NCBI GenBank assembly: GCA_018372435.1
Contig: JAHAJA010000001.1
Span: forward strand, 372,001-436,000
Origin: Clostridiales bacterium
GTDB taxonomy: Bacteria > Bacillota > Clostridia > Lachnospirales > Lachnospiraceae
Reading direction: 5' to 3'
Length of the DNA: 64,000 nt
Below are positions 1 to 7,685 of this stretch, one piece after another; the first letter of the stretch is position 1, and every line of letters starts with the position of its first letter. A program made the translations under genes and the position numbers. The notes under the pieces were generated by a model, which did not search any database, was not told the DNA's origin, and saw nothing but the letters and a program-made list of their open reading frames with translations.

Positions 1-22
1 TGACTATAAAGGAGTAATGATT

Positions 23-556
23 ATGAAGAATAGAACGATCCTGTTAACATTAATTGTATATGCTATTGTTGTGTTCACTGGTTGTACTTCAGGCAAGGAT
101 GAAGGAGATTACAATGCTCCTGCAATTGATACTCCTGGTAATAAAAAGTTATCCGATTCAGAAGCAATTGAGAAGTATATAGCTACGATTGGGAAACCTG
201 ATTATGCAATTACTAATATTTTAGGTGATGGCAAAATAACTATGGCTGATGGTACCAATTCAATACAATTAAGAAGATATAATACGAATTTGTTTGGAGA
301 ATCACTATCAATGATTACTTCTTTACAAGATGGTAATGTTACGGATATGTCAATCACACCCGAGTCGGGAACATATGAGGATTGGTTTAATAGAATTAAT
401 GGATCACTAGGAAACCCTGATGAGACTATTGAAGCATATAAAAATCAAAATCAAGAAGTACGAGCAAGTGCTTGGAACTTAGATGGTGGAAGTCTTACTT
501 TACAATCAGCTTGTGGAACGGTATTGCTAAGAGTAAATGGGCGAATGAAAAAATGA
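23..556 (+). CDS. Putative lipoprotein of unknown function
   Basis: The protein begins with a lysine/arginine N-terminus, a hydrophobic stretch and a lipobox ending FTGC at about residues 18-21, so it should be lipidated and anchored on the outer face of the membrane. The mature part, about 155 residues, is hydrophilic and I recognise no domain in it. An ATG at 17 is in frame, but GGAG at 11-14 lies only 2 bases from it and 8 bases from the ATG at 23, so I chose 23. The stop codon lies inside a terminator hairpin. The gene upstream is outside the window, so operon membership cannot be judged. Confidence 0.8.
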   Translation: MKNRTILLTLIVYAIVVFTGCTSGKDEGDYNAPAIDTPGNKKLSDSEAIEKYIATIGKPDYAITNILGDGKITMADGTNSIQLRRYNTNLFGESLSMITSLQDGNVTDMSITPESGTYEDWFNRINGSLGNPDETIEAYKNQNQEVRASAWNLDGGSLTLQSACGTVLLRVNGRMKK

Positions 557-576
557 GACACTGTCTCATTTTTTTA
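551..576. terminator. Intrinsic terminator, probably bidirectional
   Basis: A 9-bp stem AAATGAGAC/GTCTCATTT with a 3-base loop is followed by a T-run to 575. It contains the stop codon of the lipoprotein gene and lies just before the end of the convergent ABC permease gene. The A-run on the left side makes it usable from both directions. Confidence 0.85.
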
Positions 577-588
577 TTCGCCTATTTT

Positions 589-1332
589 TTATTCCCATTT
601 AAAGAAGCGAATGGAGATACCAATGCAGATTATAGATAGTAGAATCATAAGTATGATTGGTAGAACAACACCATTAATAGGTAGCCCTAATGTTGATGCT
701 TTGATGAGTTTTATCCCTTGTGTTAGTGGAAGAAGATCAGCTACATTTTGAAGTGAGGAAGGCATTACTTCATAGGGAAGAGTTGCCCCTGAGAAGATTA
801 GCATTGGGAAATATAATAAGCTCGCAATGACGCTAGCGCTTTTCATATCTTTAGCGACTCCCCCCACCATCATGCCGATGCTGAACATAGATAACATTAC
901 TAGAAAATAGCTGCAGGTAAAATATAGTAATGATCCAGCCATTTCATAATGGAAGAAAATCTTAGCGATCGCATATACAAGTAAGAGGGAAGCGATGGAG
1001 TAAATGGTATAGATACTTACTTGAACAGCCAAGATTAAGGAAGGACTTGATGGAGTAACCTGAAGTCTCTTTAGAATCTTACGATTACGGTAATCCGATA
1101 TCACTAAAGGTAATCCCATTACACCACCCGCACAGATAGCTATTGTAGATATCGCGCCAAAAGACTGTTCAAAGAAGGTGAAGGAGGCTCCTTCAAAGGC
1201 AGGTTTATTACTGAACATACTACCTAATAGGATAGTTACAACGATAGGCATACAGATTGCAAATATGAACATATCTATGCCTCTAAGGGATAATTTGAAT
1301 TCTGTTTTTAACATTGCTTTATAGGCTTTCAT
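589..1332 (-). CDS. ABC-2 type transporter permease
   Basis: About 247 residues with six hydrophobic segments, the layout of an ABC-2 membrane subunit. The central block GVMGLPLVISDYRNRKILKR, where a membrane segment runs into a basic loop, and the late segment LLYFPMLIFSGATLP are typical of drug and antibiotic exporter permeases. It should form the membrane channel for the ATPase encoded just upstream, whose 3' end it overlaps by 14 bp. The ATG at 1332 has GGAGGAG about 7 bases upstream; longer in-frame starts lack this spacing. The substrate cannot be told from sequence. Confidence 0.87.
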   Translation of the reverse strand: MKAYKAMLKTEFKLSLRGIDMFIFAICMPIVVTILLGSMFSNKPAFEGASFTFFEQSFGAISTIAICAGGVMGLPLVISDYRNRKILKRLQVTPSSPSLILAVQVSIYTIYSIASLLLVYAIAKIFFHYEMAGSLLYFTCSYFLVMLSMFSIGMMVGGVAKDMKSASVIASLLYFPMLIFSGATLPYEVMPSSLQNVADLLPLTQGIKLIKASTLGLPINGVVLPIILMILLSIICIGISIRFFKWE

Positions 1333-2053
1333 CTTCATTCTCCTCCTCGTCTGTATACCAAAGATAAGCATCTTCTAGCTTTTCATAAGGGCTTGCATTA
1401 ATAGATTCTTGTATAGTTCCGCAGAAAATCAATTCTCCCTTTTTAAGAATTCCGATACGATCACAAAGTACTTCAACCTCATCCATAAAATGTGAGGATA
1501 GTAGAATCGTTAATCCATCTGACTTTAACTTACATAGGCAACGCCACACATCTCTTCTTGCTTTGGGATCAAGCCCGGTTGTCAATTCATCTAAGAAGAC
1601 TACTTCAGGATTAGGGATTAAAGCAAGTACAATAAACAACCGTTGCTTTTGTCCACCTGAGAGCTCACTAATGAATGCTTTCTCTTTATCAGCTAGACCG
1701 AATTGTTTTAGCAAGCCATGATAATCGTTGAACGTCTTATAAAGGGACATGGTTTCTTCACATAACTCACCTACCCTTATTTTATCTGGATAATTTGTAG
1801 ATTGAAATTGAACTCCAACTCGTTCAAATAATTGTTTGCGGTGGCTCTTGGGATTAAGACCGAGTATGGATATTCTTCCACTGTCTGCAGTTTTAGTTCC
1901 AAGGATGCATTCAATAGCAGTGCTTTTTCCAGCACCATTAGCACCAAGTAAGCCGAATACCTCTCCACGCTGAATCTGAAGGTTCAGATTACAGACGGCA
2001 GGAATAGCATCATAAGATTTGTTTAGTTGTTCTACACGGATAGTAGTTTCCAT
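1319..2053 (-). CDS. ABC transporter ATP-binding protein
   Basis: A single nucleotide-binding domain of about 244 residues that powers export by the overlapping ABC-2 permease. Walker A GANGAGKST is near residues 37-45; the signature LSGGQKQR and Walker B VVFLDE with the D-loop TTGLDP follow in the usual order. The switch histidine lies in LLSSHFMDEVEVL. The C-terminus is short and acidic. AAGGAGG sits 5 bases before the ATG at 2053; a longer in-frame start at 2080 has no such site. The next gene downstream of its promoter region is a two-headed MerR regulator on the same strand, which may control this pair, by inference. Confidence 0.93.
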   Translation of the reverse strand: METTIRVEQLNKSYDAIPAVCNLNLQIQRGEVFGLLGANGAGKSTAIECILGTKTADSGRISILGLNPKSHRKQLFERVGVQFQSTNYPDKIRVGELCEETMSLYKTFNDYHGLLKQFGLADKEKAFISELSGGQKQRLFIVLALIPNPEVVFLDELTTGLDPKARRDVWRCLCKLKSDGLTILLSSHFMDEVEVLCDRIGILKKGELIFCGTIQESINASPYEKLEDAYLWYTDEEENEDESL

Positions 2054-2094
2054 AGTTACCTCCTTATTAGTGTGTTGCATTCAGCTGAGAGACT

Positions 2095-2121
2095 GTATTA
2101 TTAGAATACTTTCTTCATCAA
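2095..2121 (-). promoter_or_regulatory. Possible promoter with a dyad in the spacer, for the ABC exporter
   Basis: On the minus strand TTGATG (2116-2121) is followed 18 bases later by TACAGT. The spacer holds the inverted repeat GTATT-N5-AATAC (2095-2109). Long spacers carrying a dyad are what MerR-family activators bind, and a MerR-family gene lies immediately upstream. The -10 match is weak, so this is tentative. Confidence 0.3.
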
Positions 2122-2133
2122 CTTAGAAAAGAA

Positions 2134-2159
2134 TAACACCAGAACAAAGTCTGGTGTTA
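2134..2159 (-). terminator. Intrinsic terminator of the MerR gene
   Basis: A perfect 10-bp stem TAACACCAGA/TCTGGTGTTA with a 6-base loop lies 11 bases past the stop of the MerR-family gene. On the minus strand it is followed by TTCTTTTC. It separates the degV-merR unit from the ABC exporter operon. Confidence 0.75.
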
Positions 2160-2170
2160 AAGTGGAGGGT

Positions 2171-2920
2171 TTACTTATATTTTGTTTTCATTTTCTCTAA
2201 TAGTGTAACTATTTCATCTGCATTCTTGTTAGCGTGCTCTAGGGAACTCAGTAATTGATCGCATGCAGTTATAATATCTTCTTCTGCACTTGAAGTGTCG
2301 ATTGCCGTACGTATATTGGCCCGTGGATCGTCTGATATTACAGATAACATCCGAAGGATAGAGGATAGGGAGTAATTAGCACAACGTAGAGATTTGATAA
2401 TCTTAAGAGTAGAGATATCGGAACTAGTATACACGCGGTACCCATTCTTCTTGCGTTTGGCTGTAAACAATCCATTCAGTTCCCAGTTACGTAAGGTATC
2501 TATGGTAATATGAAGAAAATCAGCGGTTTCTTTTCTAGTTAAACAACAATCTTTATCATATGTGGAATCCCCTAATATAATATGTTCCGCAATAGAAATG
2601 GCTTCTTCCGCATTATGGCGTTCTGTAGCTATATTCTCGAGATAGGTAGATGTTAATTCAAGTGCTTTATCAAAATCACATCTTCCAGACGTTTTAATTA
2701 TGTTGATTGCTTGTTTTCGTAAGCCACTCTGCAGAACTTCGACTTGTAAGGCTAAGCGAGCTAACCTAAACTGGTCTATATGAAGGTCTGTGAATATTCG
2801 ATATCCATTGGTATTTCTTTTAGGCTTAGATATAAATTCTATCTCTTCATATAAGCGTACGGTATTGGGATGGATTTCTATTATCTTTGCGATTTCTGAG
2901 GTTGAATAAGTTGATTTCAT
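2171..2920 (-). CDS. Transcription regulator with two tandem MerR-type DNA-binding domains
   Basis: This 249-residue protein carries two MerR-like winged-helix heads. The first (about 5-75) reads TSEIAKIIEIHPNTVRLYEE then NGYRIFTDLHI. The second (about 126-196) reads LTRKETADFLHITIDTLRNW then NGYRVYTSSDI. A helical, dimerisation-like stretch lies between them and another at the C-terminus. Ordinary MerR proteins have one N-terminal head and a C-terminal effector domain; here I see no effector domain and no metal-binding cysteine cluster. It starts 22 bases after the degV stop, so the two are probably co-transcribed. The neighbouring ABC exporter is a plausible target, by inference. Confidence 0.85.
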   Translation of the reverse strand: MKSTYSTSEIAKIIEIHPNTVRLYEEIEFISKPKRNTNGYRIFTDLHIDQFRLARLALQVEVLQSGLRKQAINIIKTSGRCDFDKALELTSTYLENIATERHNAEEAISIAEHIILGDSTYDKDCCLTRKETADFLHITIDTLRNWELNGLFTAKRKKNGYRVYTSSDISTLKIIKSLRCANYSLSSILRMLSVISDDPRANIRTAIDTSSAEEDIITACDQLLSSLEHANKNADEIVTLLEKMKTKYK

Positions 2921-2942
2921 GGTAGATACTCGCCTCTAAATA

Positions 2943-3791
2943 TTATTTATGAAAGAACGCGACGGCAATTGCACCAGGACCTGCATGTGTTCCTATTGTA
3001 CTTCCAATTGTACTGATTGGAAGAGTTTCAATATTTCCTTCCCAGATGTGATTGCTATCCTTAATATATTTTTGAAGAAGAGAATCTTCTAAACCAGTAT
3101 AGCCAAGGGTAAGTGGCATAGAAAAATCGATACCTCCACTGGTATTAATTAATTCAATTAACATGTTATTCCCATTCTTAGAGCCTCTAGCTTTACCTAG
3201 AATAGTGACTTCACCATCTTGAATTGTAATAACCGGCTTGATGGATAATAATCCACCAGCAAAGGCAGCGGTTTTAGAGATACGGCCACCACGTTTTAGA
3301 TATTCTAATGTGTCAAGTAAGGCAAGTAAACAAACTTTCTCTTTCTTTTTGTTCAATTCATCAGCAATTTCTGAAGCGCTAAGACCTTGATCTCGTAGAC
3401 GTACTGCCTCACGAACAAGGATTTGTTCTCCTAAACATACATTCTCACTATCTACAATATGAATACAATCTTCATAGCTATCTAAAGCAATATGAGCACT
3501 AGAATTGGTTCCTGATAATTTGGCTGATAAGGTTATAACGACAGCAGTTTCCCCGTTAGATTTAATTTGTTTATATAATTGTTCAAAATCATATGGAGGA
3601 ACCTGACTTGTAGTTGGCGTACAATCACCTTCTACTAACTTTTCGTAGAATTCAAAAGGTGAGAGTGTAATACCATCAAGATATTCTACTTCTCCGAATA
3701 ATGTTTTCAGCGGTAAAAAGTCAAGCCCTAACTGGTCTGCTTCAGCTTTTGATATATCACATGCGGAATCTATAATAATACGTGTTTTCAT
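2943..3791 (-). CDS. DegV family fatty-acid-binding protein
   Basis: The N-terminus MKTRIIIDSACDISKAEADQ, the block TTSQVPPYDFEQLY and the segment LLDTLEYLKRGGRISKTAAF are characteristic of DegV proteins, which bind a fatty acid in the cytoplasm; in Gram-positive bacteria some family members (FakB) present it to the fatty acid kinase FakA. No fakA gene is in the window. The length of 282 residues is normal. An in-frame TTG nine bases upstream is possible, but the ATG at 3791 is better spaced from AAAGG. It is transcribed from a near-consensus promoter upstream and followed by the two-headed MerR gene. Confidence 0.9.
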   Translation of the reverse strand: MKTRIIIDSACDISKAEADQLGLDFLPLKTLFGEVEYLDGITLSPFEFYEKLVEGDCTPTTSQVPPYDFEQLYKQIKSNGETAVVITLSAKLSGTNSSAHIALDSYEDCIHIVDSENVCLGEQILVREAVRLRDQGLSASEIADELNKKKEKVCLLALLDTLEYLKRGGRISKTAAFAGGLLSIKPVITIQDGEVTILGKARGSKNGNNMLIELINTSGGIDFSMPLTLGYTGLEDSLLQKYIKDSNHIWEGNIETLPISTIGSTIGTHAGPGAIAVAFFHK

Positions 3792-3908
3792 AATTTTCAA
3801 CCTTTCTACTTACATAATCCTATAAATCTCATTGTTCCAAAATTCACTTTTAATATATCTTAATCCTTTCAAAGTAGTCCAATAAGTGAACTTATTCTTG
3901 TTGAGATT

Positions 3909-3937
3909 ACTATAACGTATAACAAAACCAGTGTCAA
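3909..3937 (-). promoter_or_regulatory. SigA-type promoter for degV
   Basis: On the minus strand TTGACA (3932-3937) and TATAGT (3909-3914) are separated by exactly 17 bases. It predicts a leader of about 110 bases before degV. The -35 box overlaps the left arm of the hairpin at 3924-3981. Confidence 0.75.
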
Positions 3938-3981
3938 TAAAAATATTTTGATAATCAAAGTATTTTTCTGACACTGGGTTT
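3924..3981 (-). terminator. Long imperfect hairpin downstream of the FMN-binding protein gene
   Basis: CCAGTGTCA (3928-3936) pairs with TGACACTGG (3969-3977), and the pairing continues imperfectly through A/T-rich arms. On the minus strand the stem is followed by TTTTGTTA. It lies 28 bases past the stop of the upstream gene and probably terminates it, while one arm doubles as the degV -35 region. Confidence 0.6.
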
Positions 3982-4008
3982 AGTAGGATAGAAGCAAGGA
4001 AGAAAATT

Positions 4009-4437
4009 CTATAGCTGTATGTATTCTTTTGGAGCAAAATTAGTATCCATTGTCCATGTGGTTGCTTTACCATGTTTCATACAAAGAACTTGCAATGAGT
4101 TATAGAAATCGCTTAGTTCACCGTTAGTAGTCCAAGCTTTTAAAAAAGTTCTTGTAGGGTGATTTACGATTTCGTCTTTGAGATTATTGTCATCAAGGAT
4201 CGTTAGTTCTCCAGAAATACGGATCTGCACACTATCGCAGCCAAAACAGAATTCCGCTTTGGGATTTTTCTTGATTTGCGAGAATAAGTCTTTACTACGG
4301 GCTGTATGAAAGATAATACCGTTTTCATCAGCACGATAAAGTAAAACAGCTCGTGTGTGTGGTTGGTCACCTTCTACAGTTGCTACGTGAAAGGCAGGAT
4401 GTGAATTTAGTTGTTGAAAGATCTCTTCTTTAGACAT
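4009..4437 (-). CDS. Pyridoxamine 5'-phosphate oxidase-like FMN-binding protein
   Basis: At 142 residues it matches the small split-barrel flavoproteins of the PNPOx-like superfamily. The order HVATVEGDQPHTRAV, IIFHTARSKDLFSQI, NPKAEFCFG and IRISGELTIL is that of this family, in which the barrel binds FMN at a dimer interface. The C-terminal stretch TWTMDTNFAPKEYIQL is typical of the clostridial members. The family also includes general stress proteins and F420 enzymes, so the true substrate is unknown. GGAGGG stands about 6 bases before the ATG. It appears to be transcribed alone. Confidence 0.85.
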   Translation of the reverse strand: MSKEEIFQQLNSHPAFHVATVEGDQPHTRAVLLYRADENGIIFHTARSKDLFSQIKKNPKAEFCFGCDSVQIRISGELTILDDNNLKDEIVNHPTRTFLKAWTTNGELSDFYNSLQVLCMKHGKATTWTMDTNFAPKEYIQL

Positions 4438-4609
4438 ATGATTCCCTCCATCTTATTATGTAATGAGTTGTGATATTGGGTTGCTACTTGTGTCCGTCAA
4501 TAGTAGGATGAAGGACGAGTCCCAAATGTTTACTGATTCAGATATCATAACAGAGAGAAAAGGATAAATATTTCAAAATAACATCATATTGTATTAAGAT
4601 ACAATCAAA

Positions 4610-5485
4610 TTATTGCGGATAAGAGTTACGATATTCAGTAGGGGTAATCCCTATCTTTTTCTGGAAGGTGGAGGAGAAGTGTGCATTACTATTAAAACCG
4701 CATTTAAGTGAAATTTCTGTTATGGAATGGTCAAACCTTCGAAGTAATTTCTTCGCTCGGGTTAGGCGAATATCAATTAGATAATCAATTGGAGTCATAC
4801 CGGTTTCCTTTTTAAAGACCCTATTAAAATGAGCGGCAGACATATTCGATAAGGAGGCTAAAGAGTTGACCGTAATAGATTCGTCTAGGTGCTGTTCTAT
4901 ATAGTGTTGTGCACGTGCTATCCCATAATTCGATGAAATCGATCGAAGATCATAGTTTTCTTGTAAAATACTTCGTATCAACCAGTGAGTAATTATTGTA
5001 CTTTGAGCAGTAAGTGTAATATCACTGTTCTTCATCTCTTTGTTTGATTCAAATGCGAATATATTTAATGTCTTTAGAATGTCATGACACAATGGGAACT
5101 GAAGAGAATTAAATTCTGGAACAGAGGATGCATATAGTAAATATTGGCTTTCAAAATATTGTTTGTCAATTAGGATACAATAGTAGTGTAGAAGGTCCGG
5201 ACCAGTATCTTGGTGCTTAATTTGAGGAGATAAAGCAATCGATAAATAATGCTTATCTGGAATCTCTATATCCAAACTATTCACACTGCCGTAAGTTGTA
5301 GGATCAAAGTATATGATAAACATATAAGAAGGATGCGTGTGATCCGGCTTTATAGCATATTGGCATTGTCCCATACTTGGTATGAAGATGCCGATTTTAT
5401 CATAGATATAACAATCTACATATCGTAAATCTTCCTTTGTCACGTTTTCTCCCACTAGAGATTTGATTTTATCAATTGAGTGCAT
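4610..5485 (-). CDS. AraC family transcriptional regulator
   Basis: The 291-residue protein has an N-terminal sensor half (about 1-180), probably a cupin-like fold, and a C-terminal AraC DNA-binding half (about 190-290). The latter shows both helix-turn-helix units: SITVNSLASLSNMSAAHFNR and SITEISLKCGFNSNAHFSST, ending with the family motif GITPTEYR. Such proteins bind half-sites as monomers or dimers and respond to a small ligand. GGAGG lies 5 bases before the ATG. No target gene is adjacent in an obvious pairing; upstream stands a 198-bp repeat, so its promoter may lie close to or inside that repeat. Confidence 0.9.
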   Translation of the reverse strand: MHSIDKIKSLVGENVTKEDLRYVDCYIYDKIGIFIPSMGQCQYAIKPDHTHPSYMFIIYFDPTTYGSVNSLDIEIPDKHYLSIALSPQIKHQDTGPDLLHYYCILIDKQYFESQYLLYASSVPEFNSLQFPLCHDILKTLNIFAFESNKEMKNSDITLTAQSTIITHWLIRSILQENYDLRSISSNYGIARAQHYIEQHLDESITVNSLASLSNMSAAHFNRVFKKETGMTPIDYLIDIRLTRAKKLLRRFDHSITEISLKCGFNSNAHFSSTFQKKIGITPTEYRNSYPQ

Positions 5486-5509
5486 AGAAACCTCCGATCT
5501 AAATTTAGT

Positions 5510-5707
5510 AACTCAAACTTCGTACTTGAAGTTTTCAAGGAGTAGCTAACTGCAATAATAGGCGAAAAACCGCTCTCGCTTAGCTTCATACGTAGTAGTA
5601 CTAAGATTTCACGTTGCGAAATCAAGTACTGACGTGTTCAGATAGTTTTTCTTGTGAATATGGAAATTATTTGCAATAAGTCAAGTTTTTTGTGAGAAGT
5701 TTGAGTT
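5510..5707 (+). repeat. MITE-like intergenic repeat, full copy A
   Basis: This 198-bp stretch is clearly related along its full length to 19337-19537. Its ends are inverted repeats: AACTCAAACTTC at the left and GAAGTTTGAGTT at the right. The inside holds further partly self-complementary blocks, including ACGTAGTAGTACT and AAGTACTGACGTGTT, so a transcript would fold into a long branched hairpin. There is no ORF of note. If the element is counted from ACTCAAAC to GTTTGAGT, both flanks carry TA, as expected for TA-targeting transposases, but other copies do not show this. Confidence 0.8.
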
Positions 5708-5806
5708 AGCTATAATCAAAATATAAATTTTTTACAGTATACCATTTTATGGGAGTTAAATGCAATATAATGATTCGGGAGTTAAAAGGTGATAAACAAC
5801 GTAGAA

Positions 5807-5858
5807 AATCCCCTCTGAATCTTTCCAAATTTCTATCGGGAAAGATTCAGAGGGGATT
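5807..5858 (-). terminator. Strong terminator of the broken lipoprotein gene
   Basis: A perfect 20-bp stem (5807-5826 with 5839-5858) closes a 12-base loop. On the minus strand it is followed by TTTTC. It stands 12 bases past the stop of the C-terminal fragment at 5870, which suggests that the broken gene was until recently one transcription unit. Confidence 0.85.
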
Positions 5859-5869
5859 ATGTTACTATA

Positions 5870-6634
5870 TTATGCCACTTTATTACCATTTACATATAGG
5901 TGATAACCATTTGTATTCACATTAGTTAAGTCACCATCAAAGGAAGTTACATAACTATCACCAGTAAGTGTCCATGTAGAGTCAGCATCTATAGTTACGG
6001 ATACTGTACCTGCAGCACCTGTAGTGTTTATCGTACCCTTGAAGTTGGTAGTGTTTTTCATAGTCATTTTAAGCGTTGAGATGGAATCACATGTAATATG
6101 GCCTTCCATTGTTTGTGATTCAGCAACAAAATTCACAGTACCGCCATTGGAATCTTTAGTACCCCAACCACGACTAGAATCATTACCTGCAACGGTAAGT
6201 AAATTATCATTAGCTAATATAAGTGAAACATCAGATAGAGTAATATCACAGTTGGTATTGGTAACGTAGAAGAGGTCACCATTTTTAGAAGTCAAGCTAC
6301 CACCATTCATTGTAAACGAAGCATCACCGAGTGCAGCGTCACCAGACATACTCTGATAAATCATTACGCAGTGAATGTTTTCTTCCCCTTCTTGATAGGT
6401 ACCAGTCATATTGCCAGTTAGATTACAGTTTGTTAAGGATACGGAATTCTTTCCTTCAACAACAACTGCTTCCGAATTGTTAGCATTAAGAGTGGCGTCG
6501 CTAACGGCAATATTGGCGGTACTGTAGATCGCGGGGCTACCTGTTCCGTTCGTCACATAAGAGCCACCAGTAACATTAACATTACCGCCACCACGGTCAC
6601 TTCGAATAGCAGCAGCAGAGTTACCTTCCGTTTG
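5870..6634 (-). pseudogene. C-terminal part of a broken Ser/Thr/Asn-rich surface lipoprotein
   Basis: In the frame of the ORF that stops at 5870, coding continues upstream past the first usable start (GTG at 6556) to 6634, where a stop codon at 6635-6637 closes it. The residues just above that start, including EGNSAAAIRSDRGGGNVNVT, run smoothly into the rest. The sequence is rich in Ser, Thr, Asn and Gly with beta-helix-like short repeats such as VSLTNCNLTGN and ITLSDVSLILAND, as in pectate-lyase-fold adhesins. It lacks its own ribosome-binding site. It is one base out of frame with the lipoprotein fragment ending at 6621, with which it overlaps by 14 bases. Confidence 0.7.
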
Positions 6635-7304
6635 TTACGGTAGAACTTCCACCAAATCCACCACCGCTTTGAAGATTCTTAACGACAATCGAAGTTGCAT
6701 TGTTATTCTCGTCAAGAGTTAATTCTAGAACTGAATTAACTGTTATATTATCAAGGGTACCTTCTTCACTACCTTGAAGGAATTCAACGGTTATTGAAGT
6801 ATCATCAGTAACAGTGAAGGTAAAGGTATCTGTTCCTTCTACGAAAGTTGTCCCACCACCAGGATTTCCGGAAGGCATATTGGCTGGAGCATTGCCGTCG
6901 TTTGAATGGACAGTGCCACTGTTATCAGTGCCATTATCAGTAGGCTTCTCGGGAGGAGTGGCGGTATCACCAGAAGGGGCGTTGCCACTGCTATCAGTGC
7001 CATTATCAGCAGGCATTTCGGGAGGAGTAGGAGCATCTCCAGATGGGGGTGTAGCATTAGCTCCTACATCCGTATTTAGATCACCTTTTATTGCAGTGAT
7101 GCTATTGCCGTCTACACTTTGAACCTTAGCATATACAGATTCTGAAGCATTGGTATCCTCCGATATTTCCGTCGATTCAACGGAATCAGATGATTTGGTA
7201 TTTGTATTATTAGATTTTCCACTACAAGCAACAAAAGTGCTTGATATTAGAGTTGCTGACAGACCAAGTACGATTATTTTTTTATGTAAATACATTTTAG
7301 CCAT
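6621..7304 (-). CDS. N-terminal part of the same lipoprotein (frame broken at its 3' end)
   Basis: The 227-residue product starts with a signal peptide and lipobox ending FVAC (about residue 27), followed by a Ser/Thr-rich linker. Residues about 85-145 contain a degenerate tandem repeat built on TPPEMPADNGTDSSG and TPPEKPTDNGTDNSG. Next comes a compact domain with FTFTVTDDTSITVEFLQG, and then a Gly/Ser tail that stops at STVTNGR. AAAGGAG is 8 bases before the ATG at 7304. The tail is the start of a region that continues in another frame at 6634, so this is probably the 5' half of a disrupted gene. The half could still be secreted and lipid-anchored. Confidence 0.65.
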   Translation of the reverse strand: MAKMYLHKKIIVLGLSATLISSTFVACSGKSNNTNTKSSDSVESTEISEDTNASESVYAKVQSVDGNSITAIKGDLNTDVGANATPPSGDAPTPPEMPADNGTDSSGNAPSGDTATPPEKPTDNGTDNSGTVHSNDGNAPANMPSGNPGGGTTFVEGTDTFTFTVTDDTSITVEFLQGSEEGTLDNITVNSVLELTLDENNNATSIVVKNLQSGGGFGGSSTVTNGR

Positions 7305-7571
7305 AAAAGTTCTCCTTTCACTTTGATAGATTCTACTAATTGAGGAATATTATACTTAATTATAAAAGGTAGATGTATTTGAACTGTGAAGATACTGTGA
7401 TTATTTGGTGAACATTTTCATATATCAGATTCTAGGAGATAATACACCTTAAGAACCTATTAAATTAATCCTAATGTATATAAATATTATTAATTTAAAT
7501 AATAGTAATGTATCAAAAATGATCAGAGATACTATGAAATTCTTAACAAAAGTAAAAACTTAATTCGAATC

Positions 7572-7600
7572 TTGTAAAAATAATTTTTGAATTTTATAAT
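7572..7600 (+). promoter_or_regulatory. SigA-type promoter for the membrane/HAD fusion gene
   Basis: TTGTAA and a perfect TATAAT are 17 bases apart, predicting a transcript start near 7607. The rest of the 380-bp gap between the divergent genes is AT-rich, and I see no clear operator in it. Confidence 0.65.
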
Positions 7601-7685
7601 AGTAAGATCTTAGAGATAAGTAGTTTTATCAGCAAAATAAAATGTATAAGTTACAGAGAAAGGAATTAACAGATCACTTTCTGAT

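Noticed and set aside
3810..4073. 87-codon minus-strand ORF overlapping the end of the FMN-binding protein gene
   Set aside because: It has no ribosome-binding site, starts inside another gene in a different frame and runs through the degV promoter and a hairpin.
5510..5707. Complete insertion sequence
   Set aside because: The element has inverted ends but is only about 200 bp and has no transposase reading frame.
6024..6269. 81-codon plus-strand ORF within the broken lipoprotein gene
   Set aside because: It is antisense to the C-terminal fragment and has no ribosome-binding site.
6814..7122. Plus-strand 102-codon Pro/Val-rich ORF
   Set aside because: It is the mirror of the repetitive region of the lipoprotein gene, which has a signal peptide and a good start.
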